64,000 nucleotides of DNA from Hydrogenophaga taeniospiralis CCUG 15921 (GTDB lineage: Bacteria > Pseudomonadota > Gammaproteobacteria > Burkholderiales > Burkholderiaceae_C): assembly GCF_001592305.1 (NCBI RefSeq), contig NZ_BCWR01000004.1, positions 62,001 to 126,000 on the forward strand. Direction: 5' to 3'. The position numbers and the translations under genes are program-made. Of this stretch, positions 8,892-16,994 are shown piece after piece. The notes under the pieces were generated by a model, which was not told the origin of the DNA, searched no databases, and saw only the letters and a program-made list of their open reading frames with translations. Position 1 is the first letter of the stretch. The number at the start of each line of letters is the position of its first letter.

Positions 8892-9940
8892 ACCAGCCTC
8901 CAGGGCAGCGCCTCGCCCGAGCGCAGCGGCTTCAACTCGGCTTCGCCAAAGGCAAAGCTCTCGGGCGGCGTCCAGTTTTCCCGCTTCAGGGTGATGGTGC
9001 CGGTGTTGCGCGGCAGGCCGTAGAACGCCGGGCCGTGGAAGCTGGCGAAGGCTTCGAGCTGGTCCAGCGCGCCAGCGTTGTCGAAGGCCTCGGCGTACAT
9101 CTCGATCGCGGCGTGGGCGGTGTAGCAGCCGGCGCAGCCACTGGCGTGTTCTTTCAGGTGCGCCGGGTGCGGCGCGCTGTCGGTGCCCAGGAAGAAGCGG
9201 TCGCTGCCGCTGGTGGCCGCGGCCAGCAGGGCCAGGCGGTGGGTTTCGCGCTTCAGGACCGGCAGGCAGTAGTAGTGCGGGCGGATGCCGCCGGTGAAGA
9301 TGGCGTTGCGGTTGAACAGCAGGTGGTGCGCGGTGAGCGTGGCGGCGGTGAAGCGGCCGGCCTCGGCCACGTACTGCGCAGCTTCTTGGGTGGTGATGTG
9401 TTCCATCACGATCTTGAGTTCGGGGAAGTCGCGGCGCAGCGGGATCAGTTGCTGGTCGATGAACACGGCCTCGCGGTCGAACAGATCGATCTCGGGGCTG
9501 GTGACTTCGCCGTGCACCAGCAGCGGCATGCCGGCGCGCTGCATGGCCTCCAGCGTGGGGTAGGTCTTGCGGATGTCGGTCACGCCGGCGTCGCTGTTGG
9601 TGGTAGCGCCGGCCGGGTAGAGCTTGACGGCGACCACGCCAGCGTCTTTCGCGCGGGCGATCTCGTCGGGCGGCAGCCGGTCGGTGAGGTAGAGCGTCAT
9701 CAGCGGCTCGAAGGCCATGCCCTCGGGCACGGCGGCGCGGATGCGCTCGGCATAGGCCAAGGCCTGCGCCGCAGTGGTCACCGGCGGCTTGAGGTTGGGC
9801 ATGATGATCGCGCGCCCGAACTGGGCGGCGGTGTGCGGCACCACGGTGTGCAGCGCCTCACCGTCGCGCACGTGCAGGTGCCAGTCGTCCGGGCGGGTGA
9901 GGGTCAGGGTGTGGAGGGCGGCGGGGGCTGTGGCGTTCAT
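8888..9940 (-). CDS. pyrC: Dihydroorotase (class II, PyrC)
   Basis: A 350-residue enzyme that cyclises N-carbamoyl-aspartate to dihydroorotate in pyrimidine synthesis. The binuclear zinc site is complete: HLHVRDG (residues 21-27), the carboxylated lysine in [16 protein letters not shown] (~residue 110), VHGEV, VMEHITT and GTDSAPH. The length is that of the short class II enzymes. It lies 12 bp after a LysR gene and overlaps the NYN-domain gene, so the de novo pyrimidine step may be co-expressed with a putative RNase. Confidence 0.97.
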   Translation of the reverse strand: MNATAPAALHTLTLTRPDDWHLHVRDGEALHTVVPHTAAQFGRAIIMPNLKPPVTTAAQALAYAERIRAAVPEGMAFEPLMTLYLTDRLPPDEIARAKDAGVVAVKLYPAGATTNSDAGVTDIRKTYPTLEAMQRAGMPLLVHGEVTSPEIDLFDREAVFIDQQLIPLRRDFPELKIVMEHITTQEAAQYVAEAGRFTAATLTAHHLLFNRNAIFTGGIRPHYYCLPVLKRETHRLALLAAATSGSDRFFLGTDSAPHPAHLKEHASGCAGCYTAHAAIEMYAEAFDNAGALDQLEAFASFHGPAFYGLPRNTGTITLKRENWTPPESFAFGEAELKPLRSGEALPWRLV

Positions 9941-9952
9941 GCCCCGATTGTC

Positions 9953-10879
9953 TCAAACCGGGCGGCTGGCCAGAGTCTCGCTCAGGCGGTTCCAGAACTG
10001 CTGCACCGCCCGTTTGCCTTTCAGAGGGTCCTGCGGGCGGGCGCGGTAGAGGCGGATGTCCAGCTCGGTCTCCAGCCCGCCGCCGGCAGACACCAGCTTT
10101 TTCGCCCGCACTTCCTTGCGCACCGCGCTGGAGGGCAGAAAGGCGATGCCGTGGCCTTCCAGCGCCATGGCCTTGAGGCCCTCGGCCATGTCGGTTTCGT
10201 AGACCCGGTCCAGGTGCACCGGCGTCTTGCTCTGCTTGAGCATCTGGTCCACCGCCCGGCCGAGGTAGGCGCCCGGCGCATAGGCCAAATAAGGCTGGGG
10301 CTGCCCGACCGTGCCCGGCAGGGCGTAGAGCGGCCCGCCCTGTTCGTTGGGCCGCACGTAGGGCGCGAGCAGTTCGCGCCCCAGGGGCAGCATTTCGTAG
10401 CGCTCGGCGTCGAGCTGGATCGGCTGCGCCAGGTGGTCGTAGGCGATCAGCAGGTCGCAGCTGCCTTCCACCAGGCGCATCACCGCGTCGTGCACGTTGA
10501 GCGCGATCAGGCGGCTCTTGATCGGTCCGCAGGTTTCGCGTAGGCCCGACAGCCAGGAGGGGAAGAAAGTGAAGGCCAGCGTGTGCGGCACGGCGAACTC
10601 GATCACGTCCTGCGCAGCCGCGGTGTGGGCGCGCAGCATGGCGCGCGTGCTCTGCAGGGCCTGCAGCATCTCCAGCGACTGCTCGTACAGGGTCTTGCCC
10701 GCGGGCGTGAGGCGCGTGGGGTACGAGGAGCGATCCACCAGATCGGTGCCGGCCCAGGCTTCAAGCGACTGGATGCGCCGCGAGAACGCGGGCTGGGTGA
10801 CATGGCGCAGCTGCGCCGAACGACTGAAGCTGCGGGTTTCAGCCAGGCTCACAAAGTCTTCCAGCCACTTGGTTTCCAT
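9953..10879 (-). CDS. LysR family transcriptional regulator (HypT/YjiE-like)
   Basis: A 308-residue LysR-type protein. The N-terminal winged helix reads SFSRSAQLRHVTQPAFSRRI and is followed by an effector domain. The head (WLEDFVSLAETRSFSRSA, then DRSSYPTRLTPAG) resembles the hypochlorite-responsive regulator HypT, but the effector pocket was not compared. It is divergent from the CoA-transferase gene, with a perfect 14-bp palindrome between them, so that gene is its likeliest target. It may also be co-transcribed with pyrC, 12 bp downstream. Confidence 0.88.
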   Translation of the reverse strand: METKWLEDFVSLAETRSFSRSAQLRHVTQPAFSRRIQSLEAWAGTDLVDRSSYPTRLTPAGKTLYEQSLEMLQALQSTRAMLRAHTAAAQDVIEFAVPHTLAFTFFPSWLSGLRETCGPIKSRLIALNVHDAVMRLVEGSCDLLIAYDHLAQPIQLDAERYEMLPLGRELLAPYVRPNEQGGPLYALPGTVGQPQPYLAYAPGAYLGRAVDQMLKQSKTPVHLDRVYETDMAEGLKAMALEGHGIAFLPSSAVRKEVRAKKLVSAGGGLETELDIRLYRARPQDPLKGKRAVQQFWNRLSETLASRPV

Positions 10880-10961
10880 GGCGGCGGATTATGCGCGCCC
10901 GCCAAAAACGGTGCTTTTTGGCGCTTTGCCGACACGGCCATCCGTTACGATAGCGAAAACC

Positions 10962-10975
10962 TAGGGTTAACCCTA
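10962..10975. promoter_or_regulatory. Perfect palindrome, candidate LysR operator
   Basis: TAGGGTTAACCCTA is a perfect 14-bp palindrome in the 108-bp gap between the LysR gene and the divergent CoA-transferase, 12 bp before its ATG. It contains the T-N11-A spacing expected for LysR boxes. A possible -10 (TACGAT, 10946-10951) lies just upstream. Confidence 0.5.
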
Positions 10976-10987
10976 ATCCATCACCCC

Positions 10988-12538
10988 ATGACCCAGAACC
11001 CGCCCCCCATCCTCCCCTCCCGCATCGCCCACGCCGGCCTGCGCCAGAAAGTCATGTCGGCCGACGCCGCTGCGGCCCTGATCCAGCACGGCGACCATGT
11101 CGGCATGAGCGGCTTCACCGGCGCCGGCTACCCGAAAGCGATTCCGCAAGCGCTGGCCCGGCACATCCAGACGCACCACGACGCCGGCAAAGAGTTCCGC
11201 ATCGGCGTGTGGACCGGCGCCTCCACCGCGCCCGAGCTCGACGGCGCGCTGGCCAAGGTCGGCGGCATGGACATGCGCCTGCCCTACCAGTCGGACCCGA
11301 CCTGCCGCGCGCGCATCAACGACGGCGAGATGGCCTACATCGACATCCACCTCTCGCACGTGGCGCAGTACGTGTGGTTCGGTTTCCTCGGCAAGCTCAA
11401 CGTGGCGGTGATCGAGGTCGCAGGCATCCTGGAAGATGGCCGCCTGATCCCGGCCACCTCGGTGGGCAACAACAAGACCTGGCTGGACCAGGCCGACAAG
11501 GTGATCCTGGAAGTCAACCACGGGCACACGCTGGGCCTGGAGGGCATGCACGACATCTATTACGGCACCGAGCGCCCGCCGCATCGCAGGCCGATCCCCA
11601 TGACCCACGCGGGCGAGCGCATCGGCGAGCCCTACCTGCGCTGCGACCCGGACAAGATCGTCGCCATCGTCGAGACCCACCTGCCCGACCGCGACACGCG
11701 CTTTTCGGCGCCCGACGAGGCCTCGCGCCGCATCGCCGGCCACCTCATGGCCTTCATGCAGGAAGAAGTGAAACAGGGGCGCCTGCCGCCCGAGCTGCTG
11801 CCGCTGCAGTCGGGCGTGGGCAACATCGCCAATGCCGTGCTGGAGAGCCTGAACGACGGCCCGTTCGAGGATCTGCAGGGCTACACCGAGGTGCTGCAGG
11901 ACGGCATGCTCGCGCTGCTCAAGTCCGGCAAGATGCGCATGGCCTCGTCCACCGCGATCTCGCTCTCGGCCGAGGTGATGAAGGAGTTCGTGGAGAACCT
12001 GGACTTCTACCGCGAGCGCATCGTGCTGCGGCCGCAAGAGATCAGCAACCACCCCGAGGTGATCCGCCGCCTGGGCCTGATCGCCATGAACGGCATGATC
12101 GAGGCCGACCTGTACGGCAACGTGAACTCCACCCACGTGATGGGCACACGCATCATGAACGGCATCGGCGGCTCGGGCGACTTCGCGCGCAACGCCTACC
12201 TGTCCATCTTCATGACGCCGTCCACCGCCAAGGGCGGCAGCATCAGCTGCATCGTGCCCATGGTCAGCCACGTGGACCACACCGAACACGACGTGCAGAT
12301 CATCGTGACCGAACAAGGCCTGGCCGACCTGCGCGGCCTGTCACCACGCCAGCGCTCGCGCCTGATCATCGAGCGCTGCGCCCACCCGGACTTCCGGCCC
12401 GCCCTGCTGGACTATGTGGAACGCAGCGAGGCCAACGCCCGCGCCGGGCACGGCGGCATGCATACGCCGCACCTGCTGGACGAGGCGCTGTCGTGGCACA
12501 GCCGGTATGAGCAGACGGGGAAGATGCTGACGGTTTGA
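10988..12538 (+). CDS. Acetyl-CoA hydrolase / succinyl-CoA:acetate CoA-transferase family protein
   Basis: A 516-residue CoA-transferase of the Cat1/AarC family. It has the N-terminal GMSGFTGAGYPKAIP, the central LQSGVGNIANAVLESL and YTEVLQDGML, where the glutamate is the probable catalytic residue forming the CoA thioester, and GGSGDFARNAYLSIF near residue 395. It probably moves CoA from an acyl-CoA to acetate or hydrolyses acetyl-CoA, for acetate use or acyl-CoA balance. The start at 10988 fits the family N-terminus. It is divergent from a LysR gene. Confidence 0.92.
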   Translation: MTQNPPPILPSRIAHAGLRQKVMSADAAAALIQHGDHVGMSGFTGAGYPKAIPQALARHIQTHHDAGKEFRIGVWTGASTAPELDGALAKVGGMDMRLPYQSDPTCRARINDGEMAYIDIHLSHVAQYVWFGFLGKLNVAVIEVAGILEDGRLIPATSVGNNKTWLDQADKVILEVNHGHTLGLEGMHDIYYGTERPPHRRPIPMTHAGERIGEPYLRCDPDKIVAIVETHLPDRDTRFSAPDEASRRIAGHLMAFMQEEVKQGRLPPELLPLQSGVGNIANAVLESLNDGPFEDLQGYTEVLQDGMLALLKSGKMRMASSTAISLSAEVMKEFVENLDFYRERIVLRPQEISNHPEVIRRLGLIAMNGMIEADLYGNVNSTHVMGTRIMNGIGGSGDFARNAYLSIFMTPSTAKGGSISCIVPMVSHVDHTEHDVQIIVTEQGLADLRGLSPRQRSRLIIERCAHPDFRPALLDYVERSEANARAGHGGMHTPHLLDEALSWHSRYEQTGKMLTV

Positions 12539-12551
12539 GGATTGGCGGGGT

Positions 12552-12570
12552 CGTTGGCGCAACGCCAACG
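12552..12570. terminator. Hairpin between convergent genes (possible weak terminator)
   Basis: CGTTGGCG and CGCCAACG form a perfect 8-bp stem with a CAA loop, 14 bp after the CoA-transferase stop and just before the 3' end of the convergent ABC exporter gene. There is no adjacent T run, so intrinsic termination would be weak. Confidence 0.4.
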
Positions 12571-12575
12571 AGGGA

Positions 12576-14471
12576 TCAGTCCACGCCGGACTGCTGCAGC
12601 GCCCACATGCCGTCGTAGACGCCACCCAGCGCCACCAGCTGGGCGTGCGTGCCCCGCTCGACGATCTCGCCGTTCACCAGCACCAGGATCTCGTGCGCGT
12701 CCACCACCGTGGACAGCCGGTGCGCGATCACCAGCGTGGTCTTGTTGCGCGCGGCGCTCCTGAGTTCGGCCTGGATCGCGCGCTCGTTGGCCGAGTCCAG
12801 CGCCGAGGTGGCTTCGTCAAAGATCACGATGGGCGGGTTCTTCAGCAGCGTGCGCGCAATCGCCACGCGCTGCTTTTCGCCGCCCGAGAGCTTCAGGCCA
12901 CGCTCGCCGACCATGGTGGCGTAGCCCAGCGGCAGGCGCTGGATGAAGCTGTGGATGTGCGCGGCCTGGGCGGCCTGCACGGCAGCCTCGTGGCCCGCGT
13001 CGGGCCGGCCGTAGAGGATGTTGTATTCGATGGTGTCGTTGAACAGCACCGTGTCCTGCGGCACGATGCCGATGGCCTGGCGCACGCTGGACTGCGTCAC
13101 CTGCCGGATGTCCTGGCCGTCGATCGTGATGCGGCCGAAGTCGGCACCGGGCCGCGCCTGTGTGTTCGAGGTGGCGGGCGAACCTGGGGGCTCATGGTTC
13201 GTGACGTCGTAGAAGCGGTAGAGCAGCCGCGCCAGCGTGCTCTTGCCCGAACCCGACGGCCCGACCACCGCCACCGTCTTGCCGGCCGGGATCTCGAAGC
13301 TGATGCCGTGCAGGATCTCGCGCGCCGGCTCGTAGGAAAAGCGCACGTTCTCGAACTTCACCGCCGGTGCGCCATCGAGCACCAGGTCCTGCGCGCCCGG
13401 TTCGTCGGCGATCTCGCGCTCTTTCTCCATCAGCACGAACATCTTGTCCAGATCGGTCAGGCTCTGCTTGATCTCGCGGTAGAGCACGCCCAGGAAACCC
13501 AGCGGGATGTAGAGCTGGATCATGAAGGCGTTGACCATGACCAGGTCGCCCAGCGTCATGTGACCCTCGGCCACGCCCTGGGTGGCGCGGTAGAGCATGA
13601 ACACCAGCGCGATCGCGATCACCAGTTGCTGCCCGGCGTTGAGCAGCGAGAGCGTGGTCTGGCTCTTGATACGGGCGCGGCGCAGCTTCTCCAGCGCCTC
13701 GTCGTAACGGCTCGCCTCGAAGGCCTCGTTGTTGAAGTACTTGACGGTTTCATAGTTCAGCAGCGAGTCGATGGCGCGCGTCTGGCTCACCGACTCCAGC
13801 TCGTTCATCTGGCGGCGGAACTTGGTGCGCCATTCCGTCACCGTCACGGTGAAGCCCACGTACAGCACCAGCGCCACCAGGGTGATCCAGACGTAACCCA
13901 TGTCGAACTTGGTGCCCAGCAGCGTGAGCACCATGATCACTTCGATCAGCGTGGGAAAGATGCTGTAGAGCGAATACGAAATGAGCGACTGCACGCCGCG
14001 CGTGCCGCGCTCGATGTCGCGCGTCATGCCGCCGGTCTGGCGCTCCAGGTGAAAGCGCAGGGAAAGCGCGTGCAGGTGGCCGAACACCTGCAGCGCGATG
14101 CTGCGCGTGGCGCCCTCGGTGGCCTTGGCGAACACCAGTTCGCGCAGCTCGGTGAACACCGTGGTGGACAGGCGCAGTCCGCCATAGGCCAGCAGCAGGC
14201 CCAGCGGCACCACCAGCATCGCCTCCACGCTGCCGGGCTGGATGGTCATCGCGTCCACCAGCTCTTTCAGCAGCAGCGGCACGCCCACGTTGGCCATCTT
14301 GGCGCCCACCATGAAACCCAGCGCCAGCACGACGCGCCATTTGTACTGCCACAGATAGGGCAGCAGGCGGGCCAGCGTGGCCCAGTCGGAACGGCGCGCC
14401 ACGGGGGCGCCCGCGGCGGGCCCGCTGGCCGGCAGGGGAATGGTGGCTTGGGAGGAATGGGCGTGGCGCAT
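12576..14471 (-). CDS. ABC transporter ATP-binding/permease protein, Atm1/HMT type
   Basis: A 631-residue half-transporter. A six-helix exporter domain comes first, carrying the Atm1-family signature stretches FHLERQTGGMTRDIERGT and SLLNYETVKYFNNE. The ATPase domain follows, with Walker A GPSGSGKSTLARL near residue 405 and the signature LSGGEKQR. Relatives (mitochondrial Atm1, Novosphingobium NaAtm1) export glutathione-bound metal or sulfur compounds. An unusual ~22-residue Pro/Asn-rich insert follows Walker A, between RFYDV and GRITIDG (bases ~13137-13204). The start at 14471 is preferred over 14636 because the extra N-terminus is low-complexity and would overlap the divergent thioesterase. 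Confidence 0.9.
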   Translation of the reverse strand: MRHAHSSQATIPLPASGPAAGAPVARRSDWATLARLLPYLWQYKWRVVLALGFMVGAKMANVGVPLLLKELVDAMTIQPGSVEAMLVVPLGLLLAYGGLRLSTTVFTELRELVFAKATEGATRSIALQVFGHLHALSLRFHLERQTGGMTRDIERGTRGVQSLISYSLYSIFPTLIEVIMVLTLLGTKFDMGYVWITLVALVLYVGFTVTVTEWRTKFRRQMNELESVSQTRAIDSLLNYETVKYFNNEAFEASRYDEALEKLRRARIKSQTTLSLLNAGQQLVIAIALVFMLYRATQGVAEGHMTLGDLVMVNAFMIQLYIPLGFLGVLYREIKQSLTDLDKMFVLMEKEREIADEPGAQDLVLDGAPAVKFENVRFSYEPAREILHGISFEIPAGKTVAVVGPSGSGKSTLARLLYRFYDVTNHEPPGSPATSNTQARPGADFGRITIDGQDIRQVTQSSVRQAIGIVPQDTVLFNDTIEYNILYGRPDAGHEAAVQAAQAAHIHSFIQRLPLGYATMVGERGLKLSGGEKQRVAIARTLLKNPPIVIFDEATSALDSANERAIQAELRSAARNKTTLVIAHRLSTVVDAHEILVLVNGEIVERGTHAQLVALGGVYDGMWALQQSGVD

Positions 14472-14511
14472 GCGGGACAATCGGACGACAGTGACTTCAG
14501 AGATTGTGCCC

Positions 14512-14952
14512 ATGTCCGACGAAACAAGCCCCCGCCCGCAAAGCGCCCTGCCGCAAGACCGTGAACTGGTGCTCAAGGTGATTCCCATGCCGGCCGACAC
14601 CAACGGCAACGGCGACATTTTTGGCGGCTGGGTCATGGCCCAGGTCGACCTGGCCGGTGCCGTGCTGCCGGCGCGCTACGTGCGCGGGCGCATGGCGACC
14701 GTCGCGGTGAACCAGTTCATCTTCAAGCAGCCGGTGCGCGTGGGCGACATCCTGAGCTTCTTTTCGCACGTCACGCGCGTGGGCAACACGTCGATCACGG
14801 TACAGGTGGAAGTGTTCGCCGAACGCTTCTCGGCCCAGGGCCAGTACGTGAAAGTGACCGAGGCCAGCCTGACCTACGTGGCGATCGACAAGGAAGGCAA
14901 ACCCCGGCCGATTCCCCGGGACGGGTTGAACATTCCGGGTCTGGTGGTCTGA
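14512..14952 (+). CDS. Acyl-CoA thioesterase, YciA family hotdog fold
   Basis: A 146-residue single hotdog-domain protein. The block NGNGDIFGGWVMAQVDLAGAV (residues ~30-50) matches the YciA-type acyl-CoA thioesterases, where the Asp and the Gly-Gly form the active-site turn and helix. The C-terminal KPRPIP segment is also typical. It probably hydrolyses short- to medium-chain acyl-CoA. It is divergent from the Atm1-like gene, whose ATG lies 40 bp away, so the two promoters overlap. Confidence 0.9.
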   Translation: MSDETSPRPQSALPQDRELVLKVIPMPADTNGNGDIFGGWVMAQVDLAGAVLPARYVRGRMATVAVNQFIFKQPVRVGDILSFFSHVTRVGNTSITVQVEVFAERFSAQGQYVKVTEASLTYVAIDKEGKPRPIPRDGLNIPGLVV

Positions 14953-14966
14953 GGGGCTGAGCCGGA

Positions 14967-15704
14967 TCAGCCCCGCCAGCGGGCGCGCCAGGTCTCGTAG
15001 ATGCGCCGGGCCAGCGCTTCGCTTGTCGCCTGGTGCCGGGCCGTGGCGGCGTGCATGCCGGCCGGGTCCTGCACGCTGTCGCGGTGCAGCAGCACCTGCA
15101 CCGGATAGGCCTGGCCCGGGTGTTCCAGCCAGTCGGCGATCTTGGCCGGCGTGATCTCGATGTGGAACTGCATGGCCAGGTGCTGCCGCAGGGCAAAGGC
15201 CTGGTGGGCACAGGCCGGTGAGCCGGCGAGCAGCTCGGCGCCGGGTGGCAGCTCGACGAAGCTGTCGTGGTGCCACTGGTAGACCGTGGCCTCGGGGGTT
15301 TCGCCCAGCCAGGCGCGGGCGGTGGCGCTGCTGTTGTGGCGGATCGGCAGCCAGCCGATCTCGGGCTGTGTTTGGCGCTCCACCCGTCCACCGAAAGCGC
15401 GCGCCATGAGCTGGCCGCCCAGGCAATGGCCGATCACCGGGATGCCCAGCGCGTCGGCCTCGCGGATCAACGCTTCGGCCTGCCGCAGCGAGGGGCGATC
15501 GTCGTTGGCGCTCCAGGCGCCGCCCAGCACCGCCAGGCCTTGGAAGCCCTGCACCGACGCGGGGTAGGCGTCGCCGGCTTCGGTGCACCGCAGCTGCCAG
15601 CGCACACCTTGCTCGTCGAGCCACTGGCCCAGGTAGCCCGGGCCGTCCTCGTTCAGGTGCTGCAGCACCAGCACCTCGGTGCCGTCATTCGGGGAAGCGT
15701 TCAT
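14967..15704 (-). CDS. Class I glutamine amidotransferase-like protein
   Basis: A 245-residue single-domain type 1 amidotransferase. The nucleophile elbow GHCLGGQLMARAFGG has Cys94, and a downstream QFHIEI supplies the catalytic His. Stand-alone proteins of this kind are usually annotated as GMP-synthase-like amidotransferases and may hydrolyse gamma-glutamyl compounds. No synthetase domain is attached. The start at 15704 (MNASPNDG) is chosen because the N-terminal strand begins there; an in-frame start lies upstream at 15746, and neither has a clear ribosome-binding site. Confidence 0.8.
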   Translation of the reverse strand: MNASPNDGTEVLVLQHLNEDGPGYLGQWLDEQGVRWQLRCTEAGDAYPASVQGFQGLAVLGGAWSANDDRPSLRQAEALIREADALGIPVIGHCLGGQLMARAFGGRVERQTQPEIGWLPIRHNSSATARAWLGETPEATVYQWHHDSFVELPPGAELLAGSPACAHQAFALRQHLAMQFHIEITPAKIADWLEHPGQAYPVQVLLHRDSVQDPAGMHAATARHQATSEALARRIYETWRARWRG

Positions 15705-15786
15705 GGGCTTGATGATGGGCTGGCGAGGGAGCGTGTGGGGGACCAATCGGGTGGGGTTGGCGGGAGCCGCCGAAGCGCCGGGGCCG

Positions 15787-15876
15787 TCAGAACCTGCCGT
15801 AGCGGCCCTGCCCTTGCGCGAAGCGCGTGGCGCCCTCCAGCGCGTCGGGGATGCGGGCCTTGCCGCGTTGCCATTC
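15787..15876 (-). other. Former C-terminus of the crotonase-family gene, downstream of an in-frame amber codon
   Basis: Directly after TAG (15879-15877) the same frame stays open for 29 codons (EWQRGKARIPDALEGATRF, then ten more residues) and stops at TGA 15789-15787. This segment looks like the normal C-terminal tail of enoyl-CoA hydratases of this branch. The gene therefore seems to be interrupted by a single nonsense codon. Confidence 0.65.
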
Positions 15877-16587
15877 CTACTGCAGGGCCTCGCCCAGCGG
15901 CAGATCCCACTGGGCGTAGGCGCTCTCGCGGTCGGCGCGCATCGTGGCCTGCGGGAAGGCGGCGAGCTGCTGGGCGAGGGCGATGGCCGCTTCGCGCGCT
16001 TGGCCGGTGGGCACCACGCGGTTGGCCAGGCCCATCTGCAGCGCTTCGGCGGCGTCCACCTGGCGGCCGGTGAGGATCAGGTCCATGGCGTGGCCCATGC
16101 CGATCAGGCGCGGCAGGCGCACGGTGCCGCCGTCGATCAGCGGCACGCCGAAGCGCCGGCAATAAACACCGAAGTAGGCGTCGGCTTCCATCACGCGCAG
16201 GTCGCACCAGAGCGCGAGTTCCATGCCACCGGCCACGGCCGCGCCACTCACCGCGGCGATCACCGGTTTGGACAGGCGCAGGCGCGACGGCCCCATGGGG
16301 CCGAGGGCGCGCGGGTCTTGCGCATCGAAGTCCAACTGGCCCAGCCCGCCGGACTCGCCCGACGCGGCCAGGCGCGCGCCGTATTGCAAGTCCCAGCCGG
16401 CACAGAAGTGGCCGCTGGCACCATGGAACACCGCGACCTTTGCGACCGGGTCGTCTTCGAAAGCCAGGAAGGCGGCGTGCAGGGCCTGCGCGGTCGGACT
16501 GTCCACGGCGTTGCGCACGTCGGGGCGGTCCAGGGTGACGATCCAGATGTCGGCCTGTTGTTCGGTGGTGACGGGGGATGGATTCAC
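15877..16587 (-). CDS. Enoyl-CoA hydratase/isomerase (crotonase) family protein, C-terminally truncated by TAG
   Basis: A 236-residue crotonase-fold protein. The oxyanion-hole segments are ASGHFCAGWDLQYG (~residue 58) and VSGAAVAGGMELALWCDLR (~105). The usual C-terminal helices are cut by an in-frame amber codon, and ~29 family-like residues lie in frame behind it. The GTG start at 16587 overlaps the upstream gene's stop (GTGA), so it belongs to the AtuA operon. It may hydrate an unsaturated isoprenoid acyl-CoA, but the truncation may inactivate it; the other cluster has an intact homologue at 41744-42562. Confidence 0.8.
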   Translation of the reverse strand: MNPSPVTTEQQADIWIVTLDRPDVRNAVDSPTAQALHAAFLAFEDDPVAKVAVFHGASGHFCAGWDLQYGARLAASGESGGLGQLDFDAQDPRALGPMGPSRLRLSKPVIAAVSGAAVAGGMELALWCDLRVMEADAYFGVYCRRFGVPLIDGGTVRLPRLIGMGHAMDLILTGRQVDAAEALQMGLANRVVPTGQAREAAIALAQQLAAFPQATMRADRESAYAQWDLPLGEALQ

Positions 16588-16994
16588 TTCATTCCTTCCA
16601 ACGGGTTGGCGAGAGGAACATCGCCCCACCAGCCCACGCGCGGCGCCTCCAATGCCTCGGCCAACTCGGCCTCCGTCACCGCGATCTCCAGCCGCAGCAG
16701 CGCGCCCGCCATGGCCTTGCCGAGGTTGTCCAGCCGCAGGTTGCGCGCGCCGCCGCCCTGCAGCGCGCCCTTGAGCACGAACTTCAGCGCGAGGATGTTG
16801 GGCAGCGCCCAGGCGTCCACCTCGCCCGGCAGCCAGGGTGCGAAGTGCGCGCGCACGCGCTCGGCCGTGACTTCGCGCTCGATCAGGCGGTAGCCCGCCA
16901 GGTTCCAGGCGAAGAGACCGAAATCCACCCAGTCGGCCTTGTCGCCGCTGCGGGCGTGGGCGATACGGGCCAGGGGGATGCGGACAGAGTTCAT
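16584..16994 (-). CDS. AtuA-like ferredoxin-fold domain protein (separate C-terminal part of AtuA)
   Basis: A 136-residue protein matching the small domain found at the C-terminus of single-chain AtuA proteins. It begins VRIPLARIAHARSGDKAD and contains LALKFVLKGALQGGGARNLR. Its ATG overlaps the stop of the preceding AtuA gene (ATGA, 16991-16994), so the two halves are probably made together and may assemble. The biochemical role is unknown even for the fused form. Confidence 0.82.
   Translation of the reverse strand: MNSVRIPLARIAHARSGDKADWVDFGLFAWNLAGYRLIEREVTAERVRAHFAPWLPGEVDAWALPNILALKFVLKGALQGGGARNLRLDNLGKAMAGALLRLEIAVTEAELAEALEAPRVGWWGDVPLANPLEGMK

Noticed and set aside
10962..10975. Telomere-like TTAGGGTTAACCCTAA sequence
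   Set aside because: The resemblance to telomere repeats is chance: it is a single palindrome between divergent genes and fits a LysR operator.
12645..14564. 639-residue plus-strand open frame antisense to the Atm1-like gene
   Set aside because: Its His/Gln/Val-rich composition is that of an antisense shadow, and the minus-strand frame has complete ABC-exporter motifs.
15877..15879. Amber codon read as pyrrolysine
   Set aside because: Pyrrolysine use needs a dedicated machinery that is rare outside methanogens and some Firmicutes/Deltaproteobacteria, and the family has no need for it. A nonsense mutation is simpler.
16991..16994. Frameshift between the two AtuA parts
   Set aside because: The junction is a normal ATGA start/stop overlap, as at many other junctions here, so a real gene split is more likely than an error.
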